Below are positions 23,559-36,221 of a stretch of DNA of 64,000 nucleotides, piece after piece. Under the pieces are notes generated by a model, which did no database searches, was not told the origin of the DNA, and saw only the letters and a program-made list of their open reading frames with translations. Source of the DNA: Rhabditoides inermis (taxonomy: Eukaryota > Nematoda > Chromadorea > Rhabditida > Rhabditidae); NCBI GenBank assembly GCA_963966185.1, contig CAWZYM010000340.1, forward strand, positions 301,001 to 365,000, given 5' to 3'. The translations under genes were made by a program, and so were the position numbers. The stretch's first letter is position 1. Every line of letters begins with the position of its first letter.

Positions 23559-24111
23559 GATTATCAAAACAGATGCTGGCCATTGAAAACAGATGCTGAC
23601 TATTGAAAACAGATGTTGTGCATCCAAAACTCATGCTGGCCATCAAAAAAAGATGTTGGCCATCCAAAACTCATGCTGGCTATCAAAAACAGATGCTGAC
23701 TATCAAAAACAGATGCTGACTATCAAAAACAGATGCTGGACAGCCAAAACAGATGTTGGCTTTTTAAAACAGATGCTGGCTGCCCAAAACAGATGCTGAC
23801 TATCAAAAACAGATACTGGCTATCCAAAAAAGATGCTGGACATCCAAAACAGATGCTGGCCATTCAAAACAGATGCTGGCCATCCAAAATTCATGCTGGC
23901 AATCAAAAACAGTTGCTGACTATCAAAAACAGATGTCACGCTTACCACGCTTACCACGCTTACCACGCTTACCACGCTTACCACGCTTACCACGCTTATC
24001 ACGCTTACCACGCTTACCACGCTCACCACGCTTACCACGCTTACCACGCTTACCACGCTTACCACGCTTACCACGCCACCCATAACAGAACCTGACTATC
24101 AAAAACAGATG
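23559..24111 (+). repeat. Right arm of a 553-bp inverted repeat
   Basis: Direct-orientation partner of 18111-18663. It begins exactly where the inverted block ends, so the array changes direction at the inner edge of this arm. Confidence 0.85.
23937..24075 (+). repeat. 9-bp minisatellite block, 15 units
   Basis: Unit 7 is CTTATCACG and unit 10 is CTCACCACG. The junctions are standard. Confidence 0.97.
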
Positions 24112-27100
24112 CTGGCAATCCAAAACAGATGCTGGCTATCCAAAAATCAGTGTGGCCAACAAAAACAGATGCTGACCATCAAAAACAGATGCTGGCTTTC
24201 CAAAACAGATGCTGGCCACCAAAAACAGATGCTGACTATCAAAAACATATGCTGGCCATCAAGACCAGATGCTGGCTATCCAAAACAGAAGCTGGCCACC
24301 CAAAAGAGATGCTGACTATCAAAAACAGATGCTGATTATCAAAAACAGATGCTGGACAGCCAAAACAGATGCTGGCTTTCCAAAACTGATGCTGACTATC
24401 GAAAACTCATGCTGGCCATCAAAAACAGATGCTGACTATCAAAAACAGATGCTGACTATCAAAAACAGATGCTGGCCATCCAAAACTCATGCTGGAACAT
24501 CAAAAACAGATGCTGACTATCAAAAACAGATGCTGATTATCAAAAACAGATGCTGGCCATCGAAAACAGATGCTGACTATTGAAAACAGATGTTGGCCAT
24601 CCAAAACTCATGCTGGCCATCAAAAACAGATGCTGACTATCAAAAACAGATGCTGATTATCAAAAACAGATGCTGGCCATCGAAAACAGATGCTGACTAT
24701 CAAAAACAGATGCTGGACAGCCAAAACAGATGCTGGCCGTCCAAAACAGATGCTGGACTTCCAAAACTGATGCTGACTATCAAAAACAGATGCTGGCCAT
24801 CCAAAACAGTTGCTGACTATCGAAAACAGATGTTGGCCATCCAAAACTCATGCTGGCTATCAAAAACAGATGCTGACTATCAAAAACAGATGCTGACTAT
24901 CAAAAACAGATGCTGACCATCAAAAACAGATGTTGGCTTTCCAAAACAGTTGCTGGCCACCCAAAACAGATGCTGGCTATCAAAAACAGATGCTGGCTAT
25001 CCAAAAAAGATGCTGGACATCCAAAACAGATGTTGGCCATCCAAATTTCATGCTGGCCATCAAAAACAGATGCTGACTATCAAAAACAGATGATGATTAT
25101 CAAAAACAGATGCTGGCCATCGAAAACAGATGCTGACTTTTAAAAACAAATGTTGGCCAACCAAAACTCATGCTGGCCATCAAAAACAGATGCTGACTAT
25201 CAAAAACAGATGCTGATTATCAAAAACAGATGTTGGCCATCGAAAACAGATGCTGGCCATCAAAAACAGATGCTGACTATCAAAAACAGATGCTGATTAT
25301 CAAAAACAGATGCTGGCCATCGAAAACAGATGCTGACTATTGAAAACAGATGTTGGCCATCCAAAACTCATGCTGGCCATCAAAAACAGATGCTGACTAT
25401 CAAAAACAGATGCTGATTATCAAAAACAGATGCTGGCCATCGAAAACAGATGCTGACTATCAAAAACAGATGCTGGACAGCCAAAACAGATGCTGGCCGT
25501 CCAAAACAGATGCTGGACTTCCAAAACTGATGCTGACTATCAAAAACAGATGCTGGCCATCCAAAACAGATGCTGACTATCGAAAACAGATGTTGGCCAT
25601 CCAAAACTCATGCTGGCTATCAAAAACAGATGCTGACTATCAAAAACAGATGCTGACTATCAAAAACAGATGCTGATTATCAAAAACAGATGCTGGCCAT
25701 CGAAAACAGATGCTGACTATCAAAAACAGATGCTGGACAGCCAAAACAGATGCTGGCCGTCCAAAACAGATGCTGGACTTCCAAAACTGATGCTGACTAT
25801 CAAAAACAGATGCTGGCCATCCAAAACAGATGCTGACTATCGAAAACAGATGTTGGCCATCCAAAACTCATGCTGGCTATCAAAAACAGATGCTGACTAT
25901 CAAAAACAGATGCTGACTATCAAAAACAGATGCTGACCATCAAAAACAGATGTTGGCTTTCCAAAACAGTTGCTGGCCACCCAAAACAGATGCTGGCTAT
26001 CAAAAACAGATGCTGGCTATCCTAAAAAGATGCTGGACATCCAAAACAGATGTTGGCCATCCAAATTTCATGCTGGCCATCAAAAACAGATGCTGACTAT
26101 CAAAAACAGATGCTGATTATCAAAAACAGATGCTGGCCATCGAAAACAGATGCTGACTATTGAAAACAGATGTTGGCCATCCAAAACTCATGCTGGCCAT
26201 CAAAAACAGATGCTGACTATCAAAAACAGATGCTGATTATCAAAAACAGATGCTGGCCATCGAAAACAGATGCTGACTATCAAAAACAGATGCTGGACAG
26301 CCAAAACAGATGCTGGCCGTCCAAAACAGATGCTGGACTTCCAAAACTGATGCTGACTATCAAAAACAGATGCTGGCCATCCAAAACAGTTGCTGACTAT
26401 CGAAAACAGATGTTGGCCATCCAAAACTCATGCTGGCTATCAAAAACAGATGCTGACTATCAAAAACAGATGCTGACTATCAAAAACAGATGCTGACCAT
26501 CAAAAACAGATGTTGGCTTTCCAAAACAGTTGCTGGCCACCCAAAACAGATGCTGGCTATCAAAAACAGATGCTGGCTATCCAAAAAAGATGCTGGACAT
26601 CCAAAACAGATGTTGGCCATCCAAATTTCATGCTGGCCATCAAAAACAGATGCTGACTATCAAAAACAGATGCTGATTATCAAAAACAGATGCTGGCCAT
26701 CGAAAACAGATGCTGACTTTTAAAAACAAATGTTGGCCAACCAAAACTCATGCTGGCCATCAAAAACAGATGCTGACTATCAAAAACAGATGCTGATTAT
26801 CAAAAACAGATGTTGGCCATCGAAAACAGATGCTGGCCATCAAAAACAGATGCTGACTATCAAAAACAGATGCTGATTATCAAAAACAGATGCTGGCCAT
26901 CGAAAACAGATGCTGACTATTGAAAACAGATGTTGGCCATCCAAAACTCATGCTGGCCATCAAAAACAGATGCTGACTATCAAAAACAGATGCTGATTAT
27001 CAAAAACAGATGCTGGCCATCGAAAACAGATGCTGACTATCAAAAACAGATGCTGGACAGCCAAAACAGATGCTGGCCGTCCAAAACAGATGCTGGACTT

Positions 27101-28592
27101 CCAAAACTGATGCTGACTATCAAAAACAGATGCTGGCCATCCAAAACAGATGCTGACTATCGAAAACAGATGTTGGCCATCCAAAACTCATGCTGGCTAT
27201 CAAAAACAGATGCTGACTATCAAAAACAGATGCTGACTATCAAAAACAGATGCTGACCATCAAAAACAGATGTTGGCTTTCCAAAACAGTTGCTGGCCAC
27301 CCAAAACAGATGCTGGCTATCAAAAACAGATGCTGGCTATCCTAAAAAGATGCTGGACATCCAAAACAGATGTTGGCCATCCAAATTTCATGCTGGCCAT
27401 CAAAAACAGATGCTGACTATCAAAAACAGATGCTGATTATCAAAACAGATGCTGGCCATCGAAAACAGATGCTGACTATTGAAAACAGATGTTGGGCATC
27501 CAAAACTCATGCTGGCCATCAAAAACAGATGCTGACTATCAAAAACAGATGCTGATTATCAAAAACAGATGCTGGCCATCGAAAACAGATGCTGACTTTT
27601 AAAAACAAATGTTGGCCATCCAAAACTCAAGCTGGCCATCAAAAACAGATGCTGACTATCAAAAACAGATGCTGATTATCAAAAACAGATGCTGGCTATC
27701 GAAAACAGATGCTGACTATCAAAAACAGATGCTGGACAGCCAAAACAGATGCTGGCCGTCCAAAACAGATGCTAGTCTTCCAAAACTGATGCTGACTATC
27801 AAAAACAGATGCTGGCCATCCAAAACAGATGCTGACTATCGAAAAAAGATGTTGGCCATCCAAAACTCATGCTGGCTATCAAAAACAGATGCTGACTATC
27901 AAAAACAGATGCTGATCATCAAAAACAGATGCTGACCATCAAAAACAGATGCTGGCTATCCAAAACAGAAGCTGGCCACCCAAAAGAGATGCTGACTATC
28001 AAAAACAGATGCTGATTATCAAAAACAGATGCTGGACAGCCAAAACAGATGCTGACTTTTAAAAACAAATGTTGGCCATCCAAAACTCAAGCTGGCCATC
28101 AAAAACAGATGCTGACTATCAAAAACAGATGCTGATTATCAAAAACAGATGCTGGCTATCGAAAACAGATGCTGACTATCAAAAACAGATGCTGGACAGC
28201 CAAAACAGATGCTGGCCGTCCAAAACAGATGCTAGTCTTCCAAAACTGATGCTGACTATCAAAAACAGATGCTGGCCATCCAAAACAGATGCTGACTATC
28301 GAAAAAAGATGTTGGCCATCCAAAACTCATGCTGGCTATCAAAAACAGATGCTGACTATCAAAAACAGATGCTGATCATCAAAAACAGATGCTGACCATC
28401 AAAAACAGATGTTGGCTTTTTAAAACAGATGCTGGCTGCCCAAAACAGATGCTGACTATCAAAAACAGATACTGGCTATCCAAAAAAGATGCTGGACATC
28501 CAAAACAGATGCTGGCCATTCAAAACAGATGCTGGCCATCCAAAATTCATGCTGGCAATCAAAAACAGTTGCTGACTATCAAAAACAGATGT

Positions 28593-28740
28593 CACGCTTA
28601 CCACGCTTACCACGCTTACCACGCTTACCACGCTTACCACGCTTACCACGCTTACCACGCTTATCACGCTTACCACGCTTACCACGCTCACCACGCTTAC
28701 CACGCTTACCACGCTTACCACGCTTACCACGCTTACCACG
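28593..28740 (+). repeat. 9-bp minisatellite block, 16 units
   Basis: Unit 8 is CTTATCACG and unit 11 is CTCACCACG, with five normal units after. Confidence 0.97.
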
Positions 28741-30116
28741 CCACCCATAACAGAACCTGACTATCAAAAACAGATGCTGGCAATCCAAAACAGATGCTGG
28801 CTATCCAAAAATCAGTGTGGCCAACAAAAACAGATGCTGACCATCAAAAACAGATGCTGGCTTTCCAAAACAGATGCTGGCCACCAAAAACAGATGCTGA
28901 CTATCAAAAACATATGCTGGCCATCAAAACCAGATGCTGGCTATCCAAAACAGAAGCTGGCCACCCAAAAGAGATGCTGACTATCAAAAACAGATGCTGA
29001 TTATCAAAAACAGATGCTGGACAGCCAAAACAGATGTTGGCTTTCCAAAACTGATGCTGACTATCGAAAACAGATGCTGGCCATCCAAAACAGATGCTGA
29101 CTATCGAAAACAGATGTTGACCACTGAAAACTCATGCTGGCCATTAAAAACAGATGCTGACTATCAAAAACAGATGCTGACTATCAAAAACAGATGTTGG
29201 CCATCCAAAACTCATGCTGGCCATCAAAAACAGATGCTGACTATCAAAAACAGATGCTGATTATCAAAAACAGATGCTGGCCATCGAAAACAGATGCTGA
29301 CTATTGAAAACAGATGTTGGCCATCCAAAACTCATGCTGGCCATCAAAAACAGATGCTGACTATCAAAAACAGATGCTGATTATCAAAAACAGATGCTGA
29401 CTATCAAAAACAGATGCTGACTATCAAAAACAGATGTTGGCCATCCAAAACTCATGCTGGCCATCAAAAACAGATGCTGACTATCAAAAACAGATGCTGA
29501 TTATCAAAAACAGATGCTGGCCATCGAAAACAGATGCTGACTATTGAAAACAGATGTTGGCCATCCAAAACTCATGCTGGCCATCAAAAACAGATGCTGA
29601 CTATCAAAAACAGATGCTGATTATCAAAAACAGATGCTGGCCATCGAAAACAGATGCTGACTATTGAAAACAGATGTTGGCCATCCAAATTTCATGCTGG
29701 CCATCAAAAACAGATGCTGACTATCAAAAACAGATGCTGATTATCAAAACAGATGCTGGCCATCGAAAACAGATGCTGACTATTGAAAACAGATGTTGGG
29801 CATCCAAAACTCATGCTGGCCATCAAAAAAAGATGTTGGCCATCCAAAACTCATGCTGGCTATCAAAAACAGATGCTGACTATCAAAAACAGATGCTGAC
29901 TATCAAAAACAGATGCTGGACAGCCAAAACAGATGTTGGCTTTTTAAAACAGATGCTGGCTGCCCAAAACAGACGCTGACTATCAAAAACAGATACTGGC
30001 TATCCAAAAAAGATGCTGGACATCCAAAACAGATGCTGGCCATTCAAAACAGATGCTGGCCATCCAAAATTCATGCTGGCAATCAAAAACAGTTGCTGAC
30101 TATCAAAAACAGATGT

Positions 30117-30246
30117 CACGCTTACCACGCTTACCACGCTTACCACGCTTACCACGCTTACCACGCTTACCACGCTTACCACGCTTACCACGCTTACCAC
30201 GCTCACCACGCTTACCACGCTTACCACGCTTACCACGCTTACCACG
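30117..30246 (+). repeat. 9-bp minisatellite block, 14 units
   Basis: Unit 10 is CTCACCACG, and the CTTATCACG variant is absent. It was either lost or never gained in this lineage. Confidence 0.97.
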
Positions 30247-31117
30247 CCACCCATAACAGAACCTGACTATCAAAAACAGATGCTGGCAATCCAAAACAGA
30301 TGCTGGCTATCCAAAAATCAGTGTGGCCAACAAAAACATATGCTGACCATCAAAAACAGATGCTGGCTTTCCAAAACAGATGCTGGCCACCAAAAACAGA
30401 TGCTGACTATCAAAAACATATGCTGGCCATCAAAACCAGATGCTGGCTATCCAAAACAGAAGCTGGCCACCCAAAAGAGATGCTGACTATCAAAAACAGA
30501 TGCTGATTATCAAAAACAGATGCTGGACAGCCAAAACAGATGCTGGCTTTCCAAAACTGATGCTGACTATCGAAAACAGATGCTGGCCATCCAAAACAGA
30601 TGCTGACTATCGAAAACAGATGTTGACCACTGAAAACTCATGCTGGCCATTAAAAACAGATGCTGACTATCAAAAACAGATGCTGACTATCAAAAACAGA
30701 TGTTGGCCATCGAAAACAGATGCTGGCCATCAAAAACAGATGCTGGACAGCCAAAACAGATGCTGGCCGTCCAAAACAGATGCTGGACTTCCAAAACTGA
30801 TGCTGACTATCAAAAACAGATGCTGGCCATCCAAAACAGATGCTGACTATCGAAAACAGATGTTGGCCATCCAAAACTCATGCTGGCTATCAAAAACAGA
30901 TGCTGACTATCAAAAACAGTTGCTGACTATCAAAAACAGATGCTGACCATCAAAAACAGATGTTGGCTTTCCAAAACAGTTGCTGGCCACCCAAAACAGA
31001 TGATGGCTATCAAAAACAGATGCTGGCTATCCAAAAAAGATGCTGGACATCCAAAACAGGTGTTGGCCATCCAAATTTCATGCTGGCCATCAAAAACAGA
31101 TGCTGACTATTGAAATG

Positions 31118-31593
31118 ATGTTGGGCATCCAAAACTCATGCTGGCCATCAAAAACAGATGCTGACTATCAAAAACAGATGCTGATTATCAAAAAAGATGC
31201 TGGCCATCGAAAACAGATGCTGACTTTTAAAAACAAATGTTGGCCATCCAAAACTCATGCTGGCCATCAAAAACAGATGCTGACTATCAAAAACAGATGC
31301 TGATTATCAAAAAAGATGCTGGCCATCGAAAACAGATGCTGACTTTTAAAAACAAATGTTGGCCATCCAAAACTCATGCTGGCCATCAAAAACAGATGCT
31401 GACTATCAAAAACAGATGCTGATTATCAAAAAAGATGCTGGCCATCGAAAACAGATGCTGACTTTTAAAAACAAATGTTGGCCATCCAAAACTCATGCTG
31501 GCCATCAAAAACAGATGCTGACTATCAAAAACAGATGCTGATTATCAAAAAAGATGCTGGCCATCAAAAACAGATGCTGACTATCAAAAACAG
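31118..31593 (+). repeat. 119-bp local tandem repeat (six monomers less one base)
   Basis: Equivalent points occur at 31118, 31237, 31356 and 31475. Each unit ends with the shortened monomer ATTATCAAAAAAGATGCTG followed by ACTTTTAAAAACAAATG. The first copy has a diverged start (ATTGAAATGATG). Confidence 0.85.
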
Positions 31594-32057
31594 ATGCTGA
31601 TTATCAAAAACAAATGCTGGCTATCGAAAACAGATGCTGACTATCAAAAACAGATGCTGGACAGCCAAAACAGATGCTGGCCGTCCAAAACAGATGCTGG
31701 ACTTCCAAAACTGATGCTGACTATCAAAAACAGATGCTGGCCATCCAAAACAGTTGCTGACTATCGAAAACAGATGTTGGCCATCCAAAACTCATGCTGG
31801 CTATCAAAAACAGATGCTGACTATCAAAAACAGATGCTGACTATCAGAAACAGATGCTGACCATCAAAAACAGATGTTGGCTTTCCAAAACAGATGCTGG
31901 CTGCCCAAAACAGATGCTGACTATCAAAAACAGATGCTGGCTATCCAAAAAAGATGCTGGACATCCAAAACAGATGCTGGTCATTCAAAACAGATGCTGG
32001 CCATCCAAAATTCATGCTGGCAATCAAAAACAGTTGCTGACTATCAAAAACAGATGT

Positions 32058-32754
32058 CACGCTTACCACGCTTACCACGCTTACCACGCTTACCACGCTT
32101 ACCACGCTTACCACGCTTACCACTCTCACCACGCTTACCACGCTTACCACGCTTACCACGCTTACCACGCTTACCACGCTTACCACGCTTACCACGCTTA
32201 CCACGCTTACCACGCTTACCACGCTTACCACGCTTACCACGCTTACCACGCTTACCACGCTTACCACGCTTACCACGCTTACCACGCTTACCACGCTTAC
32301 CACGCTTACCACGCTTACCACGCTTACCACGCTTACCACGCTTACCACGCTTACCACGCTTACCACGCTTACCACGCTTACCACGCTAACCACGCTTACC
32401 ACGCTTACCACGCTTACCACGCTCACCACGCTTACCACGCTTACCACGCTTACCACGCTTACCACGCTTACCACGCTTACCACGCTTACCACGCTTACCA
32501 CGCTTACCACGCTTACCACGCTTACCACGCTTACCACGCTTACCACGCTTACCACGCTTACCACGCTTACCACGCTTACCACGCTTACCACGCTTACCAC
32601 GCTAACCACGCTTACCACGCTTACCACGCTTACCACGCTTACCACGCTTACCACGCTTACCACGCTTACCACGCTTACCACGCTTACCACGCTTACCACG
32701 CTTACCACGCTTACCACGCTTACCACGCTTACCACGCTTACCACGCTTACCACG
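32058..32754 (+). repeat. 9-bp minisatellite block, 77 units
   Basis: The longest block, 697 bp with standard junctions on both sides. Variant units include CTTACCACT plus CTCACCACG near 32121-32133, another CTCACCACG near 32422, and CTAACCACG at 32386 and 32602 (216 bp, or 24 units, apart). The longest open frame, 306 codons at 31854-32774, is a periodic His-Ala-Tyr artefact and not a gene. Confidence 0.97.
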
Positions 32755-35700
32755 CCACCCATAACAGAACCTGACTATCAAAAACAGATGCTGGCAATCC
32801 AAAACAGATGCTGGCTATCCAAAAATCACTGTGGCCATCAAAAACAGATGCTGACCATCAAAAACAGATGCTGGCTTTCCAAAACAGATGCTGGCCACCA
32901 AAAACAGATGCTGACTATCAAAAACATATGCTGGCCATCAAAACCAGATGCTGGCTATCCAAAACAGAAGCTGGCCACCCAAAAGAGATGCTGACTATCA
33001 AAAACAGATGCTGATTATCAAAAACAGATGCTGGACAGCCAAAACAGATGCTGGCTTTCCAAAACTGATGCTGACTATCGAAAACAAATGCTGGCCATCC
33101 AAAACAGATGCTGACTATCGAAAACAGATGTTGACCACTGAAAACTCATGCTGGCCATTAAAAACAGATGCTGACTATCAAAAACAGATGCTGACTATCA
33201 AAAACAGATGTTGGCCATCCAAAACTCATGCTGGCCATCAAAAACAGATGCTGACTATCAAAAACAGATGCTGATTATCAAAAACAGATGCTGGCCATCG
33301 AAAACAGATGCTGACTACTGAAAACAGATGTTGGCCATCTAAAACTCATGCTGGCCATCAAAAACAGATGCTACTATCAAAAACATATGCTGATTATCAA
33401 AAACAGATGCTGACTATCAAAAACAGATGCTGACTATCAAAAACAGATGTTGGCCATCCAAAACTCATGCTGGCCATCAAAAACAGATGCTGACTATCAA
33501 AAACAGATGCTGATTATCAAAAACAGATGCTCGCCATCGAAAACAGATGCTGACTATTGAAAACAGATGTTGGCCATCCAAAACTCATGCTGGCCATCAA
33601 AAACAGATGCTGACTATCAAAAACAGATGCTGATTATCAAAAACAGATGCTGGCCATCGAAAACAGATGCTGACTATCAAAAACAGATGCTGGACAGCCA
33701 AAACAGATGCTGGCCGTCCAAAACAGATGCTGGACTTCCAAAACTGATGCTGACTATCAAAAACAGATGCTGACCATCAAAAACAGATGTTGGCTTTTTA
33801 AAACAGATGCTGACTGTCCAAAACAGATGCTGACTATCAAAAACAGATGCTGGCTATCCAAAAAAGATGCTGGACATCCAAAACAGATGCTGGCCATTCA
33901 AAACAGATGCTGGCCATCCAAAATTCATGCTGGCAATCAAAAACAGATGCTGACTATCAAAAACAGATACTGATTATCAAAAACAGATGCTGGCCATCGA
34001 AAACAAATGCTGACTATCAAAAACAGATGCTGGACAGCCAAAACAGATGCTGGCCGTCCAAAACAGATGCTGGACTTCCGAAACTGATGCTGACTATCTA
34101 AAACAGATGCTGGCCATCCAAAACAGTTGCTGACTATCGAAAACAGATGTTGGCCATCCAAAACTCATGCTGGCTATCAAAAACAGATGCTGACTATCAA
34201 AAACAGATGCTGACTATCAAAAACAGATGCTGACCATCAAAAACAGATGTTGGCTTTCCAATACATTTGCTGGCCACCCAAAACAGATGCTGGCTATCAA
34301 AAACAGATGCTGGCTATCCAAAAAAGATGCTGGACATCCAAAACAGATGTTGGCCATCCAAATTTCATGCTGGCCATCAAAAACAGATGCTGACTATCAA
34401 AAACAGATGCTGATTATCAAAACAGATGCTGGCCATCGAAAACAGATGCTGACTATTGAAAACAGATGTTGGGCATCCAAAACTCATGCTGGCCATCAAA
34501 AACAGATGCTGACTATCAAAAACAGATGCTGATTATCAAAAGAAGATGCTGGCCATCGAAAACAGATGCTGACTTTTAAAAACAAATGTTGGCCATCCAA
34601 AACTCATGCTGGCCATCAAAAACAGATGCTGACTATCAAAAACATATGCTGATTATCAAAAACAGATGTTGGCCATCGAAAACAGATGCTGGCCATCAAA
34701 AACAGATGCTGACTATCAAAAACAGATGCTGATTATCAAAAACAGATGCTGGCCATCGAAAACAGATGCTGACTATTGAAAACAGATGTTGGCCATCCAA
34801 AACTCATGCTGGCCATCAAAAACAGATGCTGACTATCAAAAACAGATGCTGATTATCAAAAACAGATGCTGGTCATCGAAAACAGATGCTGACTATCAAA
34901 AACAGATGCTGGACAGCCAAAACAGATGCTGGCCGTCCAAAACAGATGCTGGACTTCCAAAACTGATGCTGACTATCAAAAACAGATGCTGGCCATCCAA
35001 AACAGATGCTGACTATTGAAAACAGATGTTGGCCATCCAAAACTCATGCTGGCTATCAAAAACAGATGCTGACTATCAAAAACAGATGCTGACTATCAAA
35101 AACAGATGCTGACCATCAAAAACAGATGGTGGCTTTCCAAAACAGTTGCTGGCCACCCAAAACAGATGCTGGCTATCCAAAAAAGATGCTGGACATCCAA
35201 AACAGATGTTGGCCATCCAAATTTCATGCTGGCCATCAAAAACAGATGCTGACTATCAAAAACAGATGCTAATTATAAAAACAGATGCTGGCCATCGAAA
35301 ACAGAACCTGACTATTGAAAACAGATGTTGGGCATCCAAAACTCATGCTGGCCATCAAAAACAGATGCTGACTATCAAAAACAGATGCTGATTATCAAAA
35401 ACAGATGCTGGCCATCGAAAACAGATGCTGACTTTTAAAAACAAATGTTGGCCATCCAAAACTCATGCTGGCCATCAAAAACAGATGCTGACTATCAAAA
35501 ACAGATGCTGATTATCAAAAACAGATGCTGGCTATCGAAAACAGATGCTGACTATCTAAAACAGATGCTGGACAGCCAAAACAGATGCTGGCCGTCCAAA
35601 ACAGATGCTGGTCTTCCAAAACTGATGCTGACTATCAAAAACAGATGCTGGCCATCCAAAACAGATGCTGACTATCGAAAAAAGATGTTGGCCATCCAAA

Positions 35701-35968
35701 ACTCATGCTGGCTATCAAAAACAGATGCTGACTATCAAAAACAGATGCTGATCATCAAAAACAGATGCTGACCATCAAAAACAGATGTTGGCTTTCCAAA
35801 ACAGATGCTGGCTGCCCAAAACAGATGCTGACTATCAAAAACAGATGCTGGCTATCCAAAAAAGATGCTGGACATCCAAAACAGATGCTGGTCATTCAAA
35901 ACAGATGCTGGCCATCCAAAATTCATGCTGGCAATCAAAAACAGTTGCTGACTATCAAAAACAGATGT

Positions 35969-36188
35969 CACGCTTACCACGCTTACCACGCTTACCACGC
36001 TTACCACGCTTACCACGCTTACCACGCTTACCACGCTTACCACGCTTACCACGCTTACCACGCTTACCACGCTTACCACGCTTACCACGCTTACCACGCT
36101 TACCACGCTTACCACGCTTACCACGCTTACCACGCTTACCACGCTTACCACGCTTACCACGCTTACAACGCTTACCACGCTTACCACG
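35969..36188 (+). repeat. 9-bp minisatellite block, 24 units
   Basis: Homogeneous apart from one CTTACAACG near the right end. Confidence 0.97.
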
Positions 36189-36221
36189 CCACCCATAACA
36201 GAACCTGACTATCAAAAACAG

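Larger units (their letters stand above)
24590..30266 (+). repeat. Direct counterpart of the inverted 5.4-kb block
   Basis: The variant order here corresponds to 23321 down to 18127 on the minus strand: the same GCTTTCC/GCCACCC runs, the AGTCTTCC-containing runs, a 16-unit block where the inverted copy has 17, and a 14-unit block where the inverted copy has 15. It is longer by about 0.5 kb because of local duplications, including a repeated segment at 27609-27935 and 28069-28395 (460-bp offset). Confidence 0.7.

Noticed and set aside
31854..32774. 306-codon frame with His-Ala-Tyr repeats, and the 273-codon Val-Val-Ser frame opposite
   Set aside because: Pure translation of the (CTTACCACG)77 block plus flanking monomers. 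A 9-bp unit keeps all six frames periodic, so length is no evidence of a gene.
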